Positions 34,252 through 41,686 of a stretch of DNA of 49,250 nucleotides are shown piece by piece; positions within the stretch are counted from its first letter, which is position 1; each line of letters opens with the position of its first letter. The position numbers were made by a program, and so were the translations under genes. This DNA comes from Flavobacteriales bacterium UBA6049 (GTDB lineage: Bacteria > Bacteroidota > Bacteroidia > Flavobacteriales_G > Salibacteraceae), in contig DIYR01000157.1 of the NCBI GenBank assembly GCA_002429085.1, positions 1-49,250 on the forward strand, in the 5' to 3' direction. The notes beneath the pieces were generated by a model. The model was not told the origin of the DNA, did no database searches, and was given only the letters and a program-made list of their open reading frames with translations.

Positions 34252-35187
34252 CTAGTGAGTTTGTGCGTTAGTTTCTTCTAGTAGTTCAACTAGTTTTTTA
34301 TTGAATATAGTAACACCGTTTTGGTTTAAATGATGAGAATCATAAAAATGCAGTGAATCATTTAGACTTACGAGCTCATTGAAATTATAGTACTGAGAAT
34401 GCTGACTCATAAGGCTATCGAAAAAGCTAATGTTTGTGTAACTATTGTATTCGACACTAGATATTGGAGGATATACTAGAATCAATTTGATGTTTTTACT
34501 TTCAACCAATTCAACTATTTCTTGAAACGATTCAAGTTGTGAATCTTTTATGGAAATTTTCTTTTTTTCGAAAGATTTAGGCGAGTAAAAGCTTAGTTCT
34601 TTTTCTACAAAACCTCCAGAAATATATTTATCATCTTCTTTGATAGAAGATTCTTTTATCGAATTGTTGAGCCCAAGTATATCTGAGCAAAAGCCATATA
34701 GTAATGTGTTGTAGGTTTTGATATGATTTATTTTGAATGCCATTTCCAGAGAATAAAAATCATTTTTATCGTTGGCTATTATGTCAAGTGATGACTCAAC
34801 TCCATCTAGATCAAAAACTACAGGATTAACTTCAAAAACTACTGTTTTTGGATTAGTGCTTTCTATATATCTTTTTAAAAGAATTGCCGTTTGCAATGGT
34901 GTTTGACCACTTGATCCTAGATTAAAAGAGTTGTATCCAAAACTTGAAAATACTCTAGGGTCAAATCCTCTATACGCAAGAGACGACCCTAAAAAAAGGA
35001 TGTCAACATCTTTAGCTGTCTTCACTTCGGAAAGTCTGGAATACATGTGACCTGATGAAGCAATACGATAGTTAATATTTGGTTTGAAACTTGAAGAAAC
35101 CAGTTGAACCCAAAAAAACATGACGACCACGTAAAAGACTGAGGCTAACAAAAAAAACAGAAGCGAATTGAGAATAAATTTTTTCAT
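34252..35187 (-). CDS. Membrane-anchored SGNH-like protein of the acyl-transfer operon
   Basis: The ATG at 35187 is preferred to the TTG six bases earlier; the product has 311 residues. One N-terminal membrane segment (about 8-27) anchors a periplasmic domain with SGNH features: DILFLGSSLAYRGFD (block I, GSS in place of GDS), a LVYPPISS strand, and the C-terminal DSHHLNQNG (block V D-x-x-H). An N-terminal anchor plus SGNH fold beside an MBOAT gene is the arrangement of AlgJ/AlgX and DltD, which handle acyl groups outside the inner membrane. It is the last gene of the six-gene operon, 9 bp after the MBOAT stop. Catalytic competence is not certain. Confidence 0.8.
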   Translation of the reverse strand: MKKFILNSLLFFLLASVFYVVVMFFWVQLVSSSFKPNINYRIASSGHMYSRLSEVKTAKDVDILFLGSSLAYRGFDPRVFSSFGYNSFNLGSSGQTPLQTAILLKRYIESTNPKTVVFEVNPVVFDLDGVESSLDIIANDKNDFYSLEMAFKINHIKTYNTLLYGFCSDILGLNNSIKESSIKEDDKYISGGFVEKELSFYSPKSFEKKKISIKDSQLESFQEIVELVESKNIKLILVYPPISSVEYNSYTNISFFDSLMSQHSQYYNFNELVSLNDSLHFYDSHHLNQNGVTIFNKKLVELLEETNAQTH

Positions 35188-35196
35188 TACCAAGCC

Positions 35197-36651
35197 TTAA
35201 AATTGAAAGTATATAAAAGCTGACTCCTCTGTTGCCATGAATGTACCAATAACAAAAATTAGAAGAAAATATAGGATCCATCGTGTACGCTTTTTTATTT
35301 TCGACTCTAATAGATGTAATGGGAATTCAGTTTCTCTGGAGTACCATTCAATTATGAATAGTAATACTGAGAAAATGAGAGCTGGTTTTACTGCTTCTAG
35401 AATCTCATTTGGATAGGTAAATAATGAGGTATCTATAATTCCTTGTAGGAATAGATAAGCTTGACTTATAGTTTCAGCCCTAAAAACAACGAAACTTAGG
35501 GTGACAAGAAAGAAGGTTCCTGCGATTTTTGAAAAATCACTTAAAGTAGGCACTCCGTACTTGTTTACTTTAAGTTTTTTCTTTTTGAAAAAAGATCCAG
35601 ACAAAATTAGAGGTACAAATAGTAAGCCTTGAAATAGACCAAACAAGGCAAATGTCCAATTAGGACCATGCCATAAACCTACAGTTGTCATATTTATAAC
35701 TATGGCGAGTATCATTCCTACTTCTCCCAAATTTCTGAACTTAATGTTTAAAGGCATGAATACATAATCTGTTAGCCATGAGGTTAAAGACATGTGCCAA
35801 TTGCGCCAAAATTCCGCGATGTTTCTTGAGAAATATGGGTAATTGAAGTTTTTGGTTATTCTAAAGCCCAGCACTTTACCTATTCCGATTGCCATGTGAG
35901 AATAACCAGAGAAGTCAGTATAGATTTGTATACTATATAAGATTGCCGTAACAAATAATGTACTACCAGATTGATTGGGTATATCTTCCCATATTGGATT
36001 GATCTGTTTTGCAATGTTATCTGCAATTACCACTTTCTGAAATAACCCCCAGAGTATTTGCCTACAACCGTCAACAGTAAGAGAATAATTAAAGGAACGC
36101 TTTTTCTGAAGTTGGGGAATGAATGAGTTTGGTTTATCTATAGGCCCAGATAGTATGGTTGGAAAAAATGCAATATATGTTGAGAAGGAAACAAAATCAT
36201 TGCAGGGATCAATTTTGCCTCTATTAATTTCTACTATGTAGCTAATCAGTTTAAATGTGAAAAAACTGATGCCAATTGGCATTATTATATTGAAGGTTTT
36301 AATATTGACGGTAATACCTATAGCTGTTAATACTGATGAGAAAGATTCTATGAAAAAATTGAAGTACTTAAAATACAATAACAAAGCAACACCCATTAGT
36401 ACTCCAACTGTAGTAATCAGATTCGATTTTTTTGTGTCTGATGTTTGATGTATTTTTTTTCCTGTATAAAATAAAGCGACTGTGGATATCAGTAGAATTG
36501 GAATGATTTTCCAATTGGCATATCCATAAAAAAAGTAGCTAGATAATAATAGTAACCAATTTTGTCCTTTTGTGTTCTCTTTTAATGGGAAATAGTAAAC
36601 AAGGAATACTATTACAAAAAACAAACAAAATGAAGCAGAATTAAATATCAT
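35197..36651 (-). CDS. MBOAT-family O-acyltransferase (AlgI/DltB-like)
   Basis: The 484-residue protein has about ten membrane segments and the MBOAT signatures: YPYFSRNIAEFWRNWHMSLT (H286 region) and the catalytic-histidine segment TTVGLWHGPNWT (H328), with WLTDYVFMPL between them. AlgI, PatA and DltB of this family move acyl groups from cytoplasmic donors to acceptors outside the inner membrane. The length and motif order match the AlgI group. It lies 2 bp after the SDR gene and 9 bp before the SGNH gene. The likely donor here is the ACP of the same operon; the acceptor is unknown. Confidence 0.93.
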   Translation of the reverse strand: MIFNSASFCLFFVIVFLVYYFPLKENTKGQNWLLLLSSYFFYGYANWKIIPILLISTVALFYTGKKIHQTSDTKKSNLITTVGVLMGVALLLYFKYFNFFIESFSSVLTAIGITVNIKTFNIIMPIGISFFTFKLISYIVEINRGKIDPCNDFVSFSTYIAFFPTILSGPIDKPNSFIPQLQKKRSFNYSLTVDGCRQILWGLFQKVVIADNIAKQINPIWEDIPNQSGSTLFVTAILYSIQIYTDFSGYSHMAIGIGKVLGFRITKNFNYPYFSRNIAEFWRNWHMSLTSWLTDYVFMPLNIKFRNLGEVGMILAIVINMTTVGLWHGPNWTFALFGLFQGLLFVPLILSGSFFKKKKLKVNKYGVPTLSDFSKIAGTFFLVTLSFVVFRAETISQAYLFLQGIIDTSLFTYPNEILEAVKPALIFSVLLFIIEWYSRETEFPLHLLESKIKKRTRWILYFLLIFVIGTFMATEESAFIYFQF

Positions 36652-36653
36652 GT

Positions 36654-37376
36654 CTAAGCAATGTTTTCTCCAGAATTTAGTAATATATCAACTCCATTGA
36701 TATGTTGAGAAGCTTTTGTTAAATATGACACGGTTTCAGAAACTTCTTCAACAGTTAGCAGCTTTTTAAGAGGATGATTAGATTCCATTTGCTCTATTAT
36801 TCTTTCATCTACATCAGCAGTCAAACTGGTTTGCATGAATGAGGGAGAAACCGAATTGGAAGTTATGTTAAACTTTATATTTTCACTTGCCCATGATTTT
36901 ACAAGAGATTGCAAATAAGCCTTATTCGCAACATAACTTGAAGTGCCAAGAGGAGGGGTGTTTGTGAGTGCAGAAGTTAAGATGGTAATTATTTTTCCTC
37001 TTTTTTTTCTCCTGAAATGAGAAATTGCAGATTGTGTAATTTGAATTGTCGGAAGAGTATTATTTCTGAAATCCGATTCGAAATCTTCTATTTTCTTTTT
37101 GTGAAAATATGTATCAATGAAGCTGCCCGCATATGCGTTATTAATCAAAACATCGATATCAAGTTCTTTGATTTTAGGTAAGAGGATAATCACTTCATCC
37201 GGATCACTAAAATCACATTTGATACAACTTGTGTTATCAAATTCAAGTTCGATTTTCTTAGCGTTTTCTTCTGATTTTGAGTACGTAAAGAAAATAGAGT
37301 TGTTGGAGTCCTGAGCTAAAGTTTTGGTAATGGATTCACCTAAGCCAGATGCACCACCTGTTATTAGTATATTCAT
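36654..37376 (-). CDS. Short-chain dehydrogenase/reductase (FabG-like)
   Basis: The 240-residue protein is a classical SDR: nucleotide-binding TGGASGLGES (6-14), D55 region for cofactor contact, LINNAYAG (a variant NNAG) at 78-84, and the catalytic S135, Y148, K152 triad (SALTN..., SSYVANKAY). FabG-like SDRs reduce 3-ketoacyl-ACP with NADPH. In this operon it could reduce or oxidise an ACP-bound short acyl group. Its ATG overlaps the stop of the MaoC gene (ATGA, 4 bp) and it ends 2 bp before the MBOAT gene. Confidence 0.88.
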   Translation of the reverse strand: MNILITGGASGLGESITKTLAQDSNNSIFFTYSKSEENAKKIELEFDNTSCIKCDFSDPDEVIILLPKIKELDIDVLINNAYAGSFIDTYFHKKKIEDFESDFRNNTLPTIQITQSAISHFRRKKRGKIITILTSALTNTPPLGTSSYVANKAYLQSLVKSWASENIKFNITSNSVSPSFMQTSLTADVDERIIEQMESNHPLKKLLTVEEVSETVSYLTKASQHINGVDILLNSGENIA

Positions 37377-37768
37377 TGTAATAGTCCAATTTGAAACTTT
37401 CCTTTAGCTACAATTTTCGCTTCTTTATTTTTAAAGTTGTATTTAAATTCAACAGCATTCACAGAATCATAAACACCTGTAACTACCGCATTAAATACGA
37501 GCTCATCATCTAAGTACACTGCGTTCTTGAATTGAATATCCTGCGAGTGTATAATCACGTTTTTTGTAGGGAGTCTTTCTCCAATGAAATAGGAAATGAA
37601 GCCATTCAGAATGTTGCCATGCATCACCATACCTTTGAATCCTTTATCTACAGCAAAGTGATGATCTGTATGAAGAGGATTTTTATCCTCAAAAACTTCA
37701 ATAAAACCGTTGTATGTTTTTTTTCTTAGAACGAATAATTCTTCGAATTTATCATCTACGTTTAACAT
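37373..37768 (-). CDS. MaoC-like hotdog protein
   Basis: The start at 37768 gives 131 residues (MLNVDDKFEEL). It is favoured over an upstream ATG (37792) because AAAGGAG sits 5 bases before it, one of the few Shine-Dalgarno sequences in the window, and because the ATG overlaps the ACP stop by one base (TGATG). The hydratase-2 type motif F-x-D-x-N-P-L-H-x-D and the later GMVMHGNILNGF loop are present, so the catalytic Asp and His are kept. MaoC proteins hydrate or dehydrate acyl thioesters. It is fused translationally to the ACP upstream and to the SDR downstream (4-bp overlap). Confidence 0.85.
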   Translation of the reverse strand: MLNVDDKFEELFVLRKKTYNGFIEVFEDKNPLHTDHHFAVDKGFKGMVMHGNILNGFISYFIGERLPTKNVIIHSQDIQFKNAVYLDDELVFNAVVTGVYDSVNAVEFKYNFKNKEAKIVAKGKFQIGLLQ

Positions 37769-38010
37769 CAAACTCCTTTGCTTTGTATGCACTTAACCAT
37801 TTCACCAACATTATTCCAACTCTGAATTTCTGAGGATGTGAACTTTATTTTGAAGTGCTTTTCAACTGCTACTACTAACATAATATGTGTTAAAGAATCC
37901 CATTCCTCAATATCTGAAGCTTGAGTTTCTTCTTTAATCACAATATCTTCATTGTCTAAAGTGTCAATGAAAATTTCATTAATTTCTGATAATATGTCAA
38001 TTGTATTCAT
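37768..38010 (-). CDS. Acyl carrier protein of the acyl-transfer operon
   Basis: The 80-residue acidic protein has the ACP four-helix layout with the phosphopantetheine-attachment site D38-S39-L (EEWDSLTHIMLV). Helix I is N-terminal (about 3-18), helix II follows S39. Net charge is strongly negative. It is probably a dedicated ACP, separate from the fatty-acid ACP: it sits 4 bp after the FkbH-like gene and shares one base with the MaoC start codon. FkbH/ACP pairs are known to make glyceryl-ACP in polyketide clusters; the group carried here is inferred to be a C3-C4 hydroxyacyl group. Confidence 0.93.
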   Translation of the reverse strand: MNTIDILSEINEIFIDTLDNEDIVIKEETQASDIEEWDSLTHIMLVVAVEKHFKIKFTSSEIQSWNNVGEMVKCIQSKGV

Positions 38011-38014
38011 TTGA

Positions 38015-39739
38015 TTACTTTTTGATTTTTATGTAGTTATTTTTCTCTTCGTAATTCTTTGTGTGTAGGGTAAATAGAGAATCATTTTTTTTAAAACCTA
38101 AGTTGATGTAATGATCTTTAACCATACTGTTTTTAGCCGTAGGTATATATTCTCCATTTATAGTAGTGAATCCATTTTCTTTTGCGAAACTTACAATGGT
38201 GTTGAGTACAAAATTCTCCATTCCTCTTTTCAGTACTCTACAGCTCATAAACCAGGTATCAATAAATAGTGTGTGTGCATCTTCTTTCTTTAATATGATC
38301 ACACATATAAGTCCATTGTCTCCAAACTTGTCTTCAAGCGAGAATACAAATCCCTTATAATCGTCAGAACTAGATATGTTATGAATATCCGCTTCTGTGT
38401 AACGTATCGTTCTTAGGTTGAATTGATTTGATCGTTGAGATAGTTGAGCTACGCGAGGAGTATTAAATTTGTTAAAAGATTGCACATCAGAAAGCATATT
38501 TAAATCTTTCAAGAAATCGTCTTCATTAGTGTACTTCTCATGAACTTTTGCGCGCTCAGCTTCAATCTGATACAATTTCGTTCTATCTGTATCTTCATTA
38601 GAAAAAGAAATTGTTTCAAACAAGTTCAACTTATACAGGTACTCTAAATACTCTGCAGGATCTTCTGGTAACTCTGGAACGCAAACTTCTGGGATATTAT
38701 CTCTAACTATATTTCTTTCAAATGGATTGTCATCTAAAAATACCATTGAGTCAAATCCAATGTTCAATATCTTTTGTATTTGACGAATGTTATCTGCTTT
38801 ATTTTCCCAGTTAGCCCTAAAAACAGAAATGTCGTCTAAACGCAATACCATTTCTGGGTGTTTCTCGAAAGGTTCTTTAGCCACAGATTCAGTATTCTTA
38901 CTACAAACCGCTATTATAACACCTCTGTTTTTTAGTTTTTTAACCCAATATTGAAATTCTGTAAATGCCTTTCCAATACCTAAACTTCCGATTTGTATGT
39001 TTTCAATACCATCGTCACCAATAACACCACCCCAAGTGGTATTATCTAGATCAATTATTAAGCATTTTTTGAATTTGCCGTTTAAAGAATTGATGATATC
39101 AATTGTTTTGTGAGCTACATAAGGTAAAACATCAATGCTTAAAACCATTTCTGTGCTCACATATACAGAAGGCTGAAAAAAGTTAGATTTTCCGACTTGG
39201 TTCTGTATGGTTGAGAGATCACATAGGTACAGATTTGGCTTGTTAGAAGCCAGTGTCATCAGTTCGTAATTAAGTTTACGCAGCTGATACAGAAAGGAAG
39301 ATGTTAGTTTAGTGGAGTAATTTCCGAATACAGAATCATCAATTTCTGTATAGTTATAGTAAACTACTTTTGCATCAAGGTTACTGGTTATATTAGAATA
39401 TATGTTTTCTACTAATTCTAATTCGTTTGAAGCCAATGACTGGTGTTCGGTTGGCTTGAGTTTATTGTATTTACCTAGTAATTTATGTGAAGATTTAAAC
39501 ACAATAACAACATCTGGCTTAAACTGATACAATTCTGAAGAAAGATCATACACCTGCTGCTCTATCTGATTAAAATCTGCCTCCCATATCTCTAGATTCA
39601 TCGCATTGTCATAACCCAAACCTTTTAAAGCTTGCGTTAGAAATTGAGTAGCTGTATCTCCTAAAACGGCAACTTTTAGAGTCTTTAGATTGGAGAAATC
39701 TTTTTTTAGATTTTTTTTAAGCTGTAAAAAATTTTTCAT
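38015..39739 (-). CDS. FkbH-like HAD-IIIC protein (acyl-ACP loading)
   Basis: The ATG at 39739 is chosen over a TTG at 39766; the product has 574 residues. An N-terminal SGNH-like part opens with AVLGDTATQFL (about 24-34), and the HAD core (about 223-375) carries D230-L-D232-N-T (IIDLDNTTWGGVIGDDG), the ICSK-type motif AVCSKN and FLDDNPFERN. The C-terminal third (about 420-574) is a GNAT-like acyltransferase domain (TWFMSCRVLKRGME). FkbH proteins dephosphorylate 1,3-bisphosphoglycerate and load D-glyceryl onto an ACP, as in methoxymalonyl-ACP synthesis. It is the first gene of the six-gene operon, followed by the ACP at 4 bp. No PKS gene is nearby. Confidence 0.9.
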   Translation of the reverse strand: MKNFLQLKKNLKKDFSNLKTLKVAVLGDTATQFLTQALKGLGYDNAMNLEIWEADFNQIEQQVYDLSSELYQFKPDVVIVFKSSHKLLGKYNKLKPTEHQSLASNELELVENIYSNITSNLDAKVVYYNYTEIDDSVFGNYSTKLTSSFLYQLRKLNYELMTLASNKPNLYLCDLSTIQNQVGKSNFFQPSVYVSTEMVLSIDVLPYVAHKTIDIINSLNGKFKKCLIIDLDNTTWGGVIGDDGIENIQIGSLGIGKAFTEFQYWVKKLKNRGVIIAVCSKNTESVAKEPFEKHPEMVLRLDDISVFRANWENKADNIRQIQKILNIGFDSMVFLDDNPFERNIVRDNIPEVCVPELPEDPAEYLEYLYKLNLFETISFSNEDTDRTKLYQIEAERAKVHEKYTNEDDFLKDLNMLSDVQSFNKFNTPRVAQLSQRSNQFNLRTIRYTEADIHNISSSDDYKGFVFSLEDKFGDNGLICVIILKKEDAHTLFIDTWFMSCRVLKRGMENFVLNTIVSFAKENGFTTINGEYIPTAKNSMVKDHYINLGFKKNDSLFTLHTKNYEEKNNYIKIKK

Positions 39740-40055
39740 CGATGTATATGTGATTTTTTTACTCAAAGTGCATCATATGGGCTATTAGCAATGCGGCTGT
39801 GAAAGTAACTATTTTCAATTTCGTACTGAAGCATAGCTCTCCCATAACTTTGTTTTGTTTCAGTAGGTATACGGAACGTTTAGAACAACAGCTACTATAT
39901 ATGTTATGTGTGTAAAGACCATTAACCAAAAAGGTGTGAAACAAGTAGCTGTTTTGTAAGTGTCTTTTCAAAAGATTGGAAATTTCCGTCTAAGAAAGTG
40001 ATGATAAAGACCTTTGCTTGAATAGAACTTATTGGCTTACTTAAGAGGTAAATAC
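39740..40055 (-). other. Promoter-containing intergenic region upstream of the acyl-transfer operon
   Basis: About 315 bases without a convincing gene. A 70-codon minus-strand frame (39759-39971) overlaps the operon start but has no coding character. This stretch must hold the operon promoter; no clean TAnnTTTG element was found (the nearest, TTACTTTC on the minus strand near 39820, differs in the last position). Confidence 0.45.
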
Positions 40056-40968
40056 CTAACTCGTAGGTTTAGATTGTTTGGTACGCTGTACAGTGTTTTT
40101 ACTGTTCAAGTCAAACATTTCCTTATTGTCGTAATAAAGATGATTGACTTTTCTGTTTTCTAGTGGTTCAACAAAATTGGTTTCAAAGTGAATATTGAAT
40201 TCTTTTGCTGAAATAGATTGTGCATGCTCTATGTCATCTTTAGTGACCCCACTGAAAAGGTTACCCGTTATGTAGACATGAAGAATCTTTACAAGTCTTA
40301 GTTGAGTTTTGGTAGAGTCAATTTGAGTGATGGACGAAAGTGCCGTTACATCTAAGTGACTATCATCTGTGTAGTCGAAGTATAAGTAAAAAAGGCTATC
40401 CACTATGTTCTTTTTTAATGTATCACTATATCCGTGTTGTGCTTTCATAGAATTAATAAGATCGGTTTTACTGATGTGCAAAACATATTCTTCATTTATA
40501 GGTAAGTCTAAAACAACTTTTTCTCTTGGTAATGTTGTTGCCCAGATTGCAAATAGGCTAATGATACTAAGAGGGAATGTTAGATAGTGCCTAGTTCTTT
40601 GTTTTACTGAAAGTTGTTTTTCGAAGTAACTGAATGAAAGTGGAAGAATAAGTAGGGTGTACAAATCGGTATAGTCAATTACTCTGTTTAATCCAATTCC
40701 AAAAGTCTGAGCCCAATTGATTAGCTCTTCTGAAAAAGGAGACTTCCAAAAAGTGAATAAGACTGCAGTTCCTATATAGATTGTTTTCGAATATTTTATT
40801 CGAAAACTGGATGAAATAGGGGAAAAGGAAAAGCCCTGCTAAGTCAGATAGCTTTCCTGTCAAAAAGTTTGAGAACGCATATTTCAGGTAGAAATCATTT
40901 AGCAACAGCACTCCTAGAGCTACGATGAACAATGGTCTTGATAGTAAATCTGGTCTGGAATGATTCAT
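40056..40968 (-). pseudogene. Frameshifted membrane-protein gene (Bacteroidota family)
   Basis: Two minus-strand frames (40675-40968 and 40056-40664) belong to one gene. The N-terminal part (MNHSRPDLLSRPLF ... FLTGKLSDLAGLFLFPYF) leads, after a shift of one base near 40790-40806, into IKYSKTIYIGTAVLFTFWKS, then ELINWAQTFGIGLNRVIDYTDLYTLLILPLSFSYF, and on into the 202-residue second part. These strings match one family I recall from Bacteroidota membrane proteins. Repaired, it would encode about 304 residues with about five membrane segments. The frame change is 1 base extra or 2 bases missing. It is either a decayed gene or a sequencing error in a hairpin. Confidence 0.72.
40784..40806. repeat. 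Perfect 10-bp hairpin at the frameshift
   Basis: The sequence ttttcgaata-ttt-tattcgaaaa has perfectly complementary 10-base arms (40784-40793 and 40797-40806) with a 3-base loop, exactly where the membrane-protein reading frame shifts. Confidence 0.75.
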
Positions 40969-40992
40969 TTTAATGATCTATTTTCTGTGTTT

Positions 40993-41273
40993 TTACTCAA
41001 TGTATCCGATAAGGTTGTCTAAGTACTCTTCTTTTCCATTATACAGAATCGGATCTTTCCATTCTTATCGAGAATAACAGAAAAAGGTTGAGCATTGGAA
41101 TTGAACATAACAATTTGTAAGTCTGTATTTCGATGTCCGACTGTTTTAATAGACTTGTTCGTATATCTTTAATGATAAGACTCATTAGCGTTAAGTTCAG
41201 TTTTATCATCAGTATAGAGCGATTTAACAGATTCTTCAGGTAAGAAATACTTGATGCGTATTGGTTCGAAGGC
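40993..41273 (-). pseudogene. Decayed DsbD-like C-terminal (thioredoxin-like) fragment
   Basis: On the minus strand the sequence from 41273 reads AFEPIRIKYFLPEESVKSLY-TDDKTELNANESYH, then a TAA stop, then (same frame) SIKTVGHRNTDLQIVMFNSN followed by AQPFSVILDKNGK, and after a one-base frame change DPILYNGKEEYLDNLIGYIE, ending at TAA 40993-40995. The order LYxDDK ... IKTxGxxxxDLQ ... NAQPxxVxLD ... LxxYLxxLxxYIE matches the C-terminal domain of DsbD-type thiol:disulfide interchange proteins. One in-frame stop and one frameshift make it a remnant. It ends 25 bp before the start of the frameshifted membrane-protein gene. Confidence 0.6.
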
Positions 41274-41686
41274 CTAGATCGGTTGCGAATTTTAGCAGAA
41301 AGGTAGCGACAAGATTACAATCAAAAGCACCTTCATAAATTCCTAGGCAGGAAAGTATCGTGTGAATACAAAAAACGCTATTCTCAATGGGGCTCCCCTG
41401 TGAGTAGAATAATAGAATATGATTAATTTAACCTTGCCTGAGAAAGGGGAAGGTAACAGTAAATGCTGAAAAAAAGGAGCAATATAACTTTCAACAAGTC
41501 ACGATTTTTTCAATAGTTGAGTAATTATGATTTGCTTTTGTTAAAACCAGTAATTAACTTAGTAAGCGACAGTTAACCAAATATAAACTAATAACTTACT
41601 ACCTGTAAAAACCACATTATTCTTTAAAAACCCTACTAGACTTACAATTTAACCATAGGTAAAACACTTCTATTAATCCTAATCTT
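41274..41686. other. Gene-free region upstream of the large T9SS protein
   Basis: No gene or RNA gene is visible. The left part includes an open stretch on the minus strand (LVATFLLKFATDLGLRTNTHQ, about 41245-41310) that may be more debris; the right part (about 41500-41686) is AT-rich leader DNA for the plus-strand T9SS gene. No promoter box could be assigned confidently. Confidence 0.4.

Noticed and set aside
34252..39739. A polyketide synthase or capsule locus
   Set aside because: No ketosynthase, glycosyltransferase, flippase or polymerase gene was found in or near the operon, so only a small acylation system is supported.
39759..39971. 70-codon minus-strand frame before the FkbH gene
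   Set aside because: It overlaps the operon start, has unusual composition with no domain, and looks like leader DNA by chance open.
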